From contig NZ_CP162139.1 in assembly GCF_040833985.1 (NCBI RefSeq), forward strand, positions 1,756,001-1,820,000: a DNA stretch of 64,000 nt, read 5' to 3'. Source of the stretch: Leptospira sp. WS4.C2. GTDB lineage: Bacteria > Spirochaetota > Leptospiria > Leptospirales > Leptospiraceae. Below are positions 55,979-64,000 of the stretch, one piece after another. The notes under the pieces are model-generated. The model did no database searches and was not told the DNA's origin. It saw only the letters and a program-made list of their open reading frames with translations. The position numbers and the translations under genes are program-made. Position 1 is the stretch's first letter. Each line of letters starts with the position of its first letter.

Positions 55979-57379
55979 TCAGTATGCATTCCTATCTATA
56001 ATTGCTTTTAGGGGAGTGAGTAATATAATTTTTATATCGAGAAGCACTGACCAATTCTCAATATAAAAGATATCAGCTTCGATTCGTTTTTCGATCGAAG
56101 TATCACCACGGAATCCTTGTACTTGTGCCCAACCAGTGATCCCTGCTTTGGCTGCATGACGTCTCATATACTGCTGGTGTTCGTTTCGAAACTTTTCTAC
56201 ATAAAATGGACGTTCTGGTCTGGGACCCACAACGGACATATCACCAAGTAATACATTGAAAAATTGTGGGGTTTCGTCTAAAGATAATTTTCTAAGTACT
56301 GCTCCCACTGCAGTCACGCGTGGGTCATCTTTTACAGTCCATAATGTATCCGATTTTTCTTTCGCTTGAACTACCATAGATCGAAACTTGATCATTCCAA
56401 AAACTTTGTTGTCTAGGCCCACTCTTTCTTGTTTGTAAAATATCGGACCCTTACTTGTTAATTTGATCAGTAAGGCAATGAGCAGGTAAAATGGACTAAA
56501 TAACAAAACAAATAACAAAGAGAATAAAATATCAAAAGTTCTCTTTAAAACTAGATTATATCCGAGCCTTAATGGTATATTTCTAATTGAAATAATCGGA
56601 ATTCCATCAAGGATTTCCACTCTTCCCTTTGCTGTAACAATTTCTTCATAACTCGGAATGACTTTTAAATCAATCCCATGGAAATCTGCAATATCTATGA
56701 CTTCTTTTAGCGAATCACCTTCTTCATGAGACAATGCATATACAATCAAATCGATATTATTTTCTTCCACATAAGATTCTAACTTTTGAGTTGTGGTGAC
56801 AGTTTGTAGCTTTTTAGTAGAGAGATTCTTTTTTCCAGCAACAAAACCCTTAACCATATACCCATAAATTGAGTGTTTTTTGATGGTCTCAGAAAAGTTA
56901 ATCGCCGACTTACCTGTTCCAATGATCAGTACCGACTTTAAATTGAACCCCCTGCTACGTAAATACTGCATGAAAGTACGTAGTATAAAATGCGAAAAGG
57001 AAGTAAGTATGACAGTACAAATAGCAAAATAACCAACCACCAATCGAGAAAAACTTTCTCCTCGGAAAAAGAATAGAAGAGAGAGAACCACAAGTAGGTT
57101 GAGGATCACCCCAGTAATGATGGCAAATAATTCATCTGAAAAGGATAACCCTCTTCTTGGATGGTATAAATCGATGGAGAGGAAAGATAAAACTTGAGAG
57201 AAACCAAGTACAACGCCCAAAATTAAATAATTCAATGGATCGATGGTTTGGATTTGAAATGCAGAATCTGGGGACAGAAAATAACGAATGATATAGGCAC
57301 ATCCAAAACTTGTGAGTGCAATGAAGAAGTCGGTAACGAGGAAAAGGAGTTTGAAGGATTGGCTTCTTTCTTTTAACAT
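55979..57379 (-). CDS. Polyprenyl-phosphate sugar-1-phosphate transferase (WcaJ/WbaP type)
   Basis: A 466-residue membrane enzyme with four or five N-terminal helices (residues ~10-130), a Rossmann-like middle domain (SVLIIGTGKSAINFSETI) and the catalytic C-terminal domain. The last holds KRTFDILFSLLFVLL, GPIFYKQERVGLDNKVFGMIKFRSM, LSLDETPQFFNVLLGDMSVVGPRPERP and GITGWAQVQGFRGDT. It transfers a sugar-1-phosphate to undecaprenyl phosphate to start an O-antigen or exopolysaccharide unit at the inner membrane; the sugar is not certain. It lies next to lptD, which suggests a link to LPS supply. No other O-antigen genes are nearby. Confidence 0.9.
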   Translation of the reverse strand: MLKERSQSFKLLFLVTDFFIALTSFGCAYIIRYFLSPDSAFQIQTIDPLNYLILGVVLGFSQVLSFLSIDLYHPRRGLSFSDELFAIITGVILNLLVVLSLLFFFRGESFSRLVVGYFAICTVILTSFSHFILRTFMQYLRSRGFNLKSVLIIGTGKSAINFSETIKKHSIYGYMVKGFVAGKKNLSTKKLQTVTTTQKLESYVEENNIDLIVYALSHEEGDSLKEVIDIADFHGIDLKVIPSYEEIVTAKGRVEILDGIPIISIRNIPLRLGYNLVLKRTFDILFSLLFVLLFSPFYLLIALLIKLTSKGPIFYKQERVGLDNKVFGMIKFRSMVVQAKEKSDTLWTVKDDPRVTAVGAVLRKLSLDETPQFFNVLLGDMSVVGPRPERPFYVEKFRNEHQQYMRRHAAKAGITGWAQVQGFRGDTSIEKRIEADIFYIENWSVLLDIKIILLTPLKAIIDRNAY

Positions 57380-57390
57380 TTTTTGCTCGA

Positions 57391-60348
57391 TTAGTCCGTT
57401 AAGTCTGTTGAGGTTCCATCGAGGGGACGTTTGCGGAACCTATACAATCGCACCCTTGTTGCCTGTGCGGAAGCAGAATCACCAAAACTAAAGTTGGTCA
57501 AGTTAACAGAAAAATAAACAGATTGGTCATAAAAAGTCAATTGATTGTTCATTGTTAGACCTCCGGGTAGTGCTCGCAAATTCATACTATATCCTAAACG
57601 GTATTCCCAGTTGTGTAGATCTAGTTTCAATGTCATCATAAAACGATTGATGTTGAAAACAGTCTTCTGTCTTTCTGTTTGGCCTTGGGCTCCTGTTCCC
57701 GCAGCTAAATCTTCCCAAATCGTTGTTTGGTCATAGTTGGTTCCTGTTTGGGAAGTATACAATTCGGGACTTGTATTCATTGCATAAAACTGACCTTGTG
57801 CGAGAGCTGTGAGCCGCCAAGGTTCTGTTACTCGGGAGTCAAGTTCTAATTCTACACCTGAGTATCTAGTTACCTTTACATCAGTACGAAAAAAGAACCT
57901 ATAACTATCTAAATAACTGTCTTTATATACATGATACCAAGTAGATCCTACTTCCAAACTACGGAAAGCTCGGATAATAGGCCAAGAGAACCCACCCATT
58001 TTATAAGATACAGTCAGGTTGTTCGATAAAGACCTGTTTTGTGGTGTGTGGTGAACATAATCATTGTTAATGAATACGCCCGAATAAAAGTTTCTTTTTC
58101 GTTCAAGAAGGCTTGGTCTACGTGTTGTGAATCCGTCTACGAAATCAAAAAAACCACCCACTCTTACAACCGTATAATACCATCTTTGCATATTGGTAAG
58201 TCCAGGGTTGTAAGTGGATGAGAATTGGCGTAAGTCACGAATGGTTCTTACTGAAACATCCCAATCGTTGAGTGCGTAACTTTCTAGTGCAAACTCTGCT
58301 TCATGTTGACGTAAGTTTCCAAGGATGGGATCTTTTGCTTCTGCTTTGTCTGCATCCAATCGACGGTAGGTCGTTGAGATAAATATTTCAGGAATTCCCA
58401 TTCGAACTGTATGAGATTGCCTTACATACTGATAAGACTGCTGTTTTAATAATGTCGCATATGCTTTGTTTACATCACGGTCAGGACTATTCAAATCATT
58501 GCCTGATCCAGGAAATTCCACTGTTTGTTTAGTTGCACCCATGTAAACCGAAGGTGTAAAAGACATATAAGCGCCCATAGCGATCGGAGATCGAAATCCA
58601 GTTTCTCCAATCACGTTAGTCTGTGATCGCAGGACAAAATCTTGGTACTGGCTTCTTGGATCCACTACTCCCGTTGTGGGATTGGTTCTCTGTTGGGGAG
58701 CCCCATAAATACGATTGATATTGGTTTGAAAGAGTAAGTCCCAATAGATGGGACTACTCGTTCCCGGAATGAGTCCGATATTACTGGAGTTTCTGATAGT
58801 AACAGCAGGTAGTGTATCCTGAGCTGCAAAGTATTGGTTTGCTTGGATTTGGTAAACGAGAGTTCGACTCATCGAAATTCCTACACTCAAATCTCCTCGG
58901 TTCTCTGTATAATTGAAGTTCCAGTTCAGTAAGTTACGAATGAGTCCAAAGCGGACATCTCTGTAAGTATATAGTGATTGTAGAGAATTGGAAGGTTGGT
59001 ATCTGTTACCAAATTCATAATCAAATTGGCGGTTGCTATAATTTTCGTATTGAATTTGAACGTTTCTTGTGTAATCACGAGAAAAATCATTAAATTTAGC
59101 ATTCAAACGAAGGTCGGTTTTCCACCAAGGATCATAATTAACGCCTGTATTGCGGTATGGCAATCCGGTGTTGGGAAACATTTCTCCACGGTCGACATTA
59201 TTGGTGACCGCTACGTTTCCAATTCCGCCATTACGAAATCGATCTTCATAGACGGGAGTGATTGCATTGTTTTTATAATTTGCATAACCAAGATTGATAT
59301 TATAGTTTAAAAACGGCGATACTTTCCACATTTCTAACTGAGCGGCTTGTCCCGTTTTTTCATACATATCAAACCTGAATTTATATCCATTCGCAAGGAA
59401 GATACTGTTGGGGTATGAATCGGACCATTGGTAAGAGTTTTGCCAAAACCAACCTTGGGTATTGTTTTTACCGATTTGAGTTGTGACTCCATTTCCAGAT
59501 TCGGAATTGTATAAAACAGGGAGCCAAAAAAGCGGTGTGCCACCAACTTTATAAGAAACACTATACGCAACAACTGACCTGTCATCGTGTATAAAAATTT
59601 TTCTGGCCTGGAATGACTCGTGAGGAAGTTCCGCATTACAAGCCGTAAAGTATCCCATTTCCAAAAGATATCGTTTTTCATCTAAACGTTTTATCTTTTG
59701 TCCAATGAAGTGTGAAGGAAACATACTGAGTTTGGAATTATAAACAACACCTTGGTTAATTTTTAAATCGTAGATCATACGATCGCCATTCACCTTGGTG
59801 TTTCCATCTTTGTACTCCACTCCACCTTCTGCATAAATTTCTTGGCGATTGGCATCAATCGATACAGAATCGGCAACAAGTTCCCCAGAACGAATTTTGA
59901 GTCTAACCTTTCCGCGAAGAACCAATACTCCACCTTTGGTTTTATCAATGTTTAATAGTTGCCCTTCGGCTGCGTTTTGGATTTGAATCGGTGGTCCTTT
60001 TTTAGTTTGAGAACTTAACAAAGACTCTGGCGTCAAAACTTGATCTTCTTCAGGAACTAGTGCCTCTCGTAAGCGCTCTCTTTTTGTGTAAATTGTTCCC
60101 GATGGGTTCAGTCCTAAATTTCGGAGGTTATCTTCCACCTCTCTATCGGACATGGAATCCACGGACTTTCGAACCAGTCCTCGTTGTACTTGAACTGTTG
60201 TTTGTCTTCTTTCTTCATCTTGGGCGTTTTTTTTGGGTCCCGATTGGTCAGGAAAGAGGAGTTTTAACCCGTTGATATCCTGCGCCAGAATTTCCATTCC
60301 GAAGAGAAAACCATAAAATAATATGAGAAAACGAATGGATTTTTGCAC
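57391..60348 (-). CDS. lptD: LPS-assembly outer-membrane protein LptD
   Basis: A 985-residue outer-membrane protein that delivers LPS to the cell surface together with LptE. It starts at GTG (60346-60348) with a signal peptide (RFLILFYGFLFGMEILAQ). Residues ~66-98 (DREVEDNLRNLGLNPSGTIYTKRERLREAL) resemble a SAP/HeH-like helix pair not usual in LptD. Residues ~130-260 are the OstA/LptA-like beta-jellyroll (VLRGKVRLKIRSGELVADSVSID; IYAEGGVEYKDGN), then CNAELPHESFQARKIFIHDD and the C-terminal beta-barrel with many aromatic strands. It leads a minus-strand run (sugar transferase, gatCA, hisF, symporter). The Cys pattern differs from E. coli LptD. Confidence 0.85.
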   Translation of the reverse strand: MQKSIRFLILFYGFLFGMEILAQDINGLKLLFPDQSGPKKNAQDEERRQTTVQVQRGLVRKSVDSMSDREVEDNLRNLGLNPSGTIYTKRERLREALVPEEDQVLTPESLLSSQTKKGPPIQIQNAAEGQLLNIDKTKGGVLVLRGKVRLKIRSGELVADSVSIDANRQEIYAEGGVEYKDGNTKVNGDRMIYDLKINQGVVYNSKLSMFPSHFIGQKIKRLDEKRYLLEMGYFTACNAELPHESFQARKIFIHDDRSVVAYSVSYKVGGTPLFWLPVLYNSESGNGVTTQIGKNNTQGWFWQNSYQWSDSYPNSIFLANGYKFRFDMYEKTGQAAQLEMWKVSPFLNYNINLGYANYKNNAITPVYEDRFRNGGIGNVAVTNNVDRGEMFPNTGLPYRNTGVNYDPWWKTDLRLNAKFNDFSRDYTRNVQIQYENYSNRQFDYEFGNRYQPSNSLQSLYTYRDVRFGLIRNLLNWNFNYTENRGDLSVGISMSRTLVYQIQANQYFAAQDTLPAVTIRNSSNIGLIPGTSSPIYWDLLFQTNINRIYGAPQQRTNPTTGVVDPRSQYQDFVLRSQTNVIGETGFRSPIAMGAYMSFTPSVYMGATKQTVEFPGSGNDLNSPDRDVNKAYATLLKQQSYQYVRQSHTVRMGIPEIFISTTYRRLDADKAEAKDPILGNLRQHEAEFALESYALNDWDVSVRTIRDLRQFSSTYNPGLTNMQRWYYTVVRVGGFFDFVDGFTTRRPSLLERKRNFYSGVFINNDYVHHTPQNRSLSNNLTVSYKMGGFSWPIIRAFRSLEVGSTWYHVYKDSYLDSYRFFFRTDVKVTRYSGVELELDSRVTEPWRLTALAQGQFYAMNTSPELYTSQTGTNYDQTTIWEDLAAGTGAQGQTERQKTVFNINRFMMTLKLDLHNWEYRLGYSMNLRALPGGLTMNNQLTFYDQSVYFSVNLTNFSFGDSASAQATRVRLYRFRKRPLDGTSTDLTD

Positions 60349-60521
60349 AGCGGGCTTTGAAAGTATAGAACGAGAGTTTTACACCGGTCGAAAAAATCAA
60401 TGGAAAAGCAGGCAGAATTTTGGACTGGAATCTCGTATTTTACCGGAAAAATAGGTTGCGAAAGTTTTCATGTAATGGACATAATCAAATGGCTCATTCC
60501 TTGGGCATCCAGGAGATTTGA

Positions 60522-60872
60522 ATGGCAAAAACCTACTCTGGGGAACGTATTCCTGGTACTTTGCGGTACAATCTCAAAGTCAGAGAGGGAAATGTAGAGC
60601 ATTGTTTTTTGGTTCCAGAACCATCAATTCAAATACCTACAGAAGGTTTTGGGCCTGATGAGAGTGCTAACCGATTGGCTTTGGCGATACTTCTCGATTT
60701 CACTAAAAACCCTCAAAATTCATTTTTATACTACAAAGACTTTAATTTTTTTCTAGCAGGTTTATTTTTGGAAGACAATTGGATGTTACATTCCAGTCGT
60801 ATTGAGTTGTTTTTTAAATTATTGGAAGAAACACCTCAACTTTCTAAACCGCTGGTTTCAGGAAAACACTAA
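60522..60872 (+). CDS. DUF6166-like protein
   Basis: A 116-residue cytoplasmic protein. The start ATG at 60522 has CAGGAGA ten bases upstream. The arrangement YSGERIPGTLRYNLKV at the N terminus, then GFGPDESANRLALAILLDFT and FLAGLFLEDNWMLHSSRIELFF, resembles DUF6166 proteins, small proteins of unknown function often found near mobile or phage-related genes; the match is from memory. The flanking genes here are ordinary chromosomal ones. Its stop lies eight bases from the convergent kinase-like gene. Confidence 0.6.
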   Translation: MAKTYSGERIPGTLRYNLKVREGNVEHCFLVPEPSIQIPTEGFGPDESANRLALAILLDFTKNPQNSFLYYKDFNFFLAGLFLEDNWMLHSSRIELFFKLLEETPQLSKPLVSGKH

Positions 60873-60879
60873 ACGAGTG

Positions 60880-61992
60880 TTATAGGGGTTTGATAATCGG
60901 TAGAGTAAAAAACCACGAAGAAGAACCTTCGTCTCGATACATCTTTCCCTTATGTTCTATCACAATGCTTTTGGTTACTTCTAAAGAATTCATCTGAGCA
61001 ATCCCCTTCATCAAATCCTCAGCACCATTGTCTTGGATTTGAATTAAGATATGACTTGTTCCATCTTCTTCTGCCTGTTTCATGATAATAGAAATTTTTC
61101 TACCAATCGTATCTTCTCGGGTATTCACCCGAACCCTTGCATCCTGAATGAGATTGAGGAGAACTTGTTTGATTTTTTGGGGTTGGCAATAAGCTAAAGG
61201 AACATCCCCCACTTCAATTTCACACTGGATTCCTTCCTTTAAAAAATACTGATGTAAAAAGGAACGAGTGTCATTTAAGATACTCCCTAAATTGGAATAG
61301 TTCCATTGAGATGAAGTTGATTGGGAATAAGAGACTAAGTTCTTAATGATTTTTGCAATTCGTTCCGATTCTTCCGCAATTTTTGCAGCCTTCTCTCCTA
61401 AGGAAGAATTTCCGTTTTTTTTAGCTTCCAGGGAAATCAAATCGGCTAAATTTAAAATAGATGTTAGAGGGTTATTCACTTCATGGGAAATTCCGGAAGC
61501 TACAAGTGCGATTGTTTCCCATTTTTGATTTTCAGCAAGTCTACTTTCGACATTTCGAATGTGTTTTTGAACTTGTGATTTATAAATTGCCATTTCAACA
61601 GAAATATATAAATCACGGCTGTTAAATGGTTTGATTAAATACCCAAAGGGCTCTGTCGCCTTTGCTCGGTTGATAGTGGCTTCATCAGAATAGGCAGTCA
61701 GGTAGATCACAGGAATTTCTTTTGTTTTTTTTATGATGCTGGCAATTTCGATCCCATCCATAGGACCGTTTAGCATAATATCCATGAGCACCAGGTCAAA
61801 TTGTTCGTTTTCGATATGTTCTATCGCGTCATTTGCATCGGAAACATACGTTGCGTTGTATCCATATTGTTTCAAAGTGGAACAAATGTTGATCGCAATG
61901 ATTCTTTCGTCCTCAACAACTAGGATCCTCTTAACGTCTGTTTCTTTGTCTGTTCCCACAACTGCTGTCATATTTTCTAAAACCGAATACAT
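60880..61992 (-). CDS. Receiver domain fused to a degenerate histidine-kinase core
   Basis: About 370 residues. The N-terminal receiver domain has the expected phospho-acceptor Asp at about residue 71 (LVLMDIML), upstream acidic residues (VVEDERII) and the Lys of LIKPF. A HisKA domain follows with His at about 170 (ASGISHEVNNPLTSI). The ATPase part is abnormal: the N-box NLIQDARVRV has Asp where family members have Asn, the G1 box reads DNGAED, and the glycine-rich G2 box is missing, replaced by NSLEVTKSIVIEHKG. It may be a phosphotransfer or pseudokinase protein rather than an active kinase. The start is ATG at 61992, after an in-frame TTG. It is divergent from the UvrD-like gene. Confidence 0.78.
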   Translation of the reverse strand: MYSVLENMTAVVGTDKETDVKRILVVEDERIIAINICSTLKQYGYNATYVSDANDAIEHIENEQFDLVLMDIMLNGPMDGIEIASIIKKTKEIPVIYLTAYSDEATINRAKATEPFGYLIKPFNSRDLYISVEMAIYKSQVQKHIRNVESRLAENQKWETIALVASGISHEVNNPLTSILNLADLISLEAKKNGNSSLGEKAAKIAEESERIAKIIKNLVSYSQSTSSQWNYSNLGSILNDTRSFLHQYFLKEGIQCEIEVGDVPLAYCQPQKIKQVLLNLIQDARVRVNTREDTIGRKISIIMKQAEEDGTSHILIQIQDNGAEDLMKGIAQMNSLEVTKSIVIEHKGKMYRDEGSSSWFFTLPIIKPL

Positions 61993-62050
61993 CAATCAAA
62001 TACAATAATTAGAGTTTGTCAACAGAATCCATACAACAAATCTCTGTATT

Positions 62051-64000
62051 GTGAATGAGGACTTAAACGAGGCACAAAAATCAGTCATTTTATCCCCCCC
62101 TGGTCCCATCTTAGTTGTAGCGGGTGCAGGTACTGGTAAAACGAACACTCTTGTCAATAAATTGGCATCTCTTGTACAAAATGGATTGGATCCAAGTTCT
62201 CTTCTGCTCTTAACCTTCACGAAAAGGGCAGCCAAAGAGATGTTAAACCGTGCCACCCGAAAACTCGATTCAAGGATGATGTCTGTTCATGGAGGAACAT
62301 TTCATTCCTTTTGCCACCATTTCCTGCGAAAGTATTCATTAGCTGTTTCCCTCAATTCAAATTTTACGATTTTGGATGAGGACGACGCCACAAGTCTACT
62401 AGGAATGGCTCGAGACCAAGTGGTTTCGAAAGAGAGCAAGGTGCGGTTCCCCAAAAAGGAAACGTTGTCTGAGATTTTTTCGGGTAGTTTCAACCTTCAG
62501 ATTTCACTGGAAAAAATGCTGCAAAAAGATTATCCAATGTTTCTTAGCCTTACAAAAGAAATTCAAGAAATCAAATCCAAATTTATAGAACTCAAACTTA
62601 AATATAATTCTCTCGACTTTGATGATTTATTAGATTACACAAGAAAAATTTTAATGGAAGAAGAATCCATTCGCGAAAGGGTTGGATTGCAGTATCAATA
62701 TATATTGGTAGATGAATACCAAGATACGAATCGTATCCAAGCACATATCGCTTGTTTATTGGCAAGCAAACATCAGAATATACTTGTTGTGGGAGATGAT
62801 GCACAATGTATTTATGGGTTTCGCGGAGCCAACGTTCAGAATATGTTGGATTTTCCCAAAATATTCCCCAATACAAAAACAATCCATTTAACAAAAAACT
62901 ATAGAAGCACCCAACCTGTTTTAGATTTAGCAAATGCTGTATTGGATCAGAGTAAAGAAAACTATAAAAAACATTTGGTATCCCATATTCAGGTCTCAGC
63001 AAACAAACCTAAACATATAAAATTTGAATCTTCTGAAGAAGAAGCCACATGGATTGCAGACAAAATTTTAGAGTTATACGAGGATAATATACCTTTGTCA
63101 GAAATTGCCGTTCTCTTTCGAGCAGGTTTTATATCGAACTTATTAGAAGTAAAACTTAGCGCAAAACAGATTCCTTTCAGAAAGTTTGGTGGAAAACGGT
63201 TTTTGGACTTGGCACATGTAAGGGATTTACTCGCCTATCTAAGAATCATTGATAATCCAAGAGATATACTTTCTTGGAATCGGGTATTACTTTTAGAAAA
63301 AAATATTGGGAAAAAATATGCACAAGTTCTTTATAAAAATCTAGAGATTAACCATTTTCAGTGGAACCTGATAAAAGATTCCCCGACATTCTTTTTAGGT
63401 ATCCCCGATGTTGCTAAGTCCTCATTCCAAAACTTAATCAAAATCTTTCAATCGCAAACAGCAAATATAGGAAATAGTCAGTCAGCAGTGGAAACAGTCA
63501 TTTCTCATTATATTCCCATTTTAGAACAAGAATATGATGATTTTGAAAAAAGAAAACATGATTTAGAGTCGTTTAAAATGCTTTCAAAATCGACCCCTAA
63601 TCTTTCTGAATATTTAGCAAATTTGACTCTAGACCCGACTGAGAGAAAAGATACAAATCCGCCAGATAGTGAAGAAGAGGAATTTCTTACACTATCCACC
63701 ATTCATTCAGCGAAAGGATTGGAATGGAAGTATGTATTTACTATGCAAGTGGTAGAAGGAAGTCTGCCTAGTTCGCGAATCAAAACCCTCCAAGATTTGG
63801 AAGAAGAGAGACGTTTATTCTATGTAGCAATTACTAGGGCAAAACAAGGTTTGATTTTGACCTCGCCTATTTTTTCTGAAAAAAACCGGTTAACAACAAT
63901 CAGTCGATTCCTGCTTGATTTACCAAATCTCTCCGACTTAATAGAAGAAGTTGTACCGGAAATTGTAGAAAGCAAAATGGAACTCACAAAGCCCGATATG
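62051..64000 (+). CDS. UvrD/PcrA/Rep-family DNA helicase (cut by window end)
   Basis: A superfamily 1 helicase, open from the GTG at 62051 to the last base with no stop, so 650 residues are visible and the C terminus is missing. Motif I is AGAGTGKT (residues ~24-31), motif Ia LLTFTKRAAKEM, motif II LVDEYQDTN, motif III GDDAQCIYGFRGA and motif IV NYRSTQPVL. The later motifs TIHSAKGLEWKYVF (V) and FYVAITRAKQGL (VI) are present. It moves 3' to 5' on DNA in repair or replication; the subgroup is not certain. The start GTG lies 58 bases from the divergent kinase-like gene. Confidence 0.9.
   Translation, partial: MNEDLNEAQKSVILSPPGPILVVAGAGTGKTNTLVNKLASLVQNGLDPSSLLLLTFTKRAAKEMLNRATRKLDSRMMSVHGGTFHSFCHHFLRKYSLAVSLNSNFTILDEDDATSLLGMARDQVVSKESKVRFPKKETLSEIFSGSFNLQISLEKMLQKDYPMFLSLTKEIQEIKSKFIELKLKYNSLDFDDLLDYTRKILMEEESIRERVGLQYQYILVDEYQDTNRIQAHIACLLASKHQNILVVGDDAQCIYGFRGANVQNMLDFPKIFPNTKTIHLTKNYRSTQPVLDLANAVLDQSKENYKKHLVSHIQVSANKPKHIKFESSEEEATWIADKILELYEDNIPLSEIAVLFRAGFISNLLEVKLSAKQIPFRKFGGKRFLDLAHVRDLLAYLRIIDNPRDILSWNRVLLLEKNIGKKYAQVLYKNLEINHFQWNLIKDSPTFFLGIPDVAKSSFQNLIKIFQSQTANIGNSQSAVETVISHYIPILEQEYDDFEKRKHDLESFKMLSKSTPNLSEYLANLTLDPTERKDTNPPDSEEEEFLTLSTIHSAKGLEWKYVFTMQVVEGSLPSSRIKTLQDLEEERRLFYVAITRAKQGLILTSPIFSEKNRLTTISRFLLDLPNLSDLIEEVVPEIVESKMELTKPDM

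Overview
This 64 kb window is ordinary chromosomal DNA from a spirochaete of the genus Leptospira, most likely a saprophyte-clade species. That placement is an inference from four things: the protein repertoire (many lipoproteins with loose spirochaetal lipoboxes, class II ribonucleotide reductase, LptD-type outer-membrane biogenesis, a GspJ-N secretion block), the moderate-to-low G+C, the frequent TTG and GTG starts, and the gene order. No prophage, CRISPR array or plasmid module is visible. The only clear mobile element is one DDE transposase unit near 14.7-16.4 kb.

Layout. (1) 1-4.5 kb: the 3' end of a type II secretion operon (gspJ partial, gspK, gspL, gspM, gspN). (2) 4.6-8.3 kb: nrdJ on the minus strand, then tRNA-Asn(GUU) and an L,D-transpeptidase. 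(3) 9.4-20.6 kb: a looser accessory stretch holding lipoproteins, a Baeyer-Villiger-type flavin monooxygenase, an ArsR/SRPBCC pair, an NHL-repeat lipoprotein, the transposase unit, a DoxX-like protein and a SulP-STAS-carbonic anhydrase fusion. (4) 20.8-24.2 kb: sdhC-sdhA-sdhB, closed by a strong terminator. (5) 24.3-28.7 kb, minus strand: lepA, an ACC-deaminase-like PLP protein and a family 2 glycosyltransferase. (6) 28.8-36.1 kb, plus strand: eno, a FtsB-like protein, clpP, a YheT-type hydrolase, tldD, pmbA/tldE, a DUF4416 protein and a lipoprotein, tightly packed. (7) 36.2-45.2 kb: a polyprenol/diacylglycerol kinase-like protein, a STAS protein, a SurA-like lipoprotein, a double-HTH regulator, an NSS transporter with a 38-residue MetS-like small subunit, a DinG-family helicase and two poorly characterised proteins. 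(8) 45.2-51.7 kb: asnS, then the overlapping run folD - AXE1-type esterase - cysS - SPOUT methyltransferase - lipase-like lipoprotein. (9) 51.7-60.3 kb, minus strand: lptD, a sugar-phosphate transferase, gatC, gatA, hisF and a sodium:solute symporter in one close-packed run. (10) 60.5-64 kb: a DUF6166-like protein, a receiver/histidine-kinase-like protein with a degenerate ATPase domain, and a UvrD-family helicase cut by the window edge.

Most genes are housekeeping: envelope assembly, translation, central metabolism, proteolysis and nucleotide synthesis. The least explained parts are an 80-bp imperfect direct repeat placed exactly 1600 bp apart around the transposase gene, the repeat-rich gap at 12.84-13.26 kb, and several proteins whose usual key residues are replaced (kinase-like protein, DinG-like helicase, PLP protein). 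I found no strong evidence for a wholly new multi-gene system. The findings are specific anomalies that can be tested.
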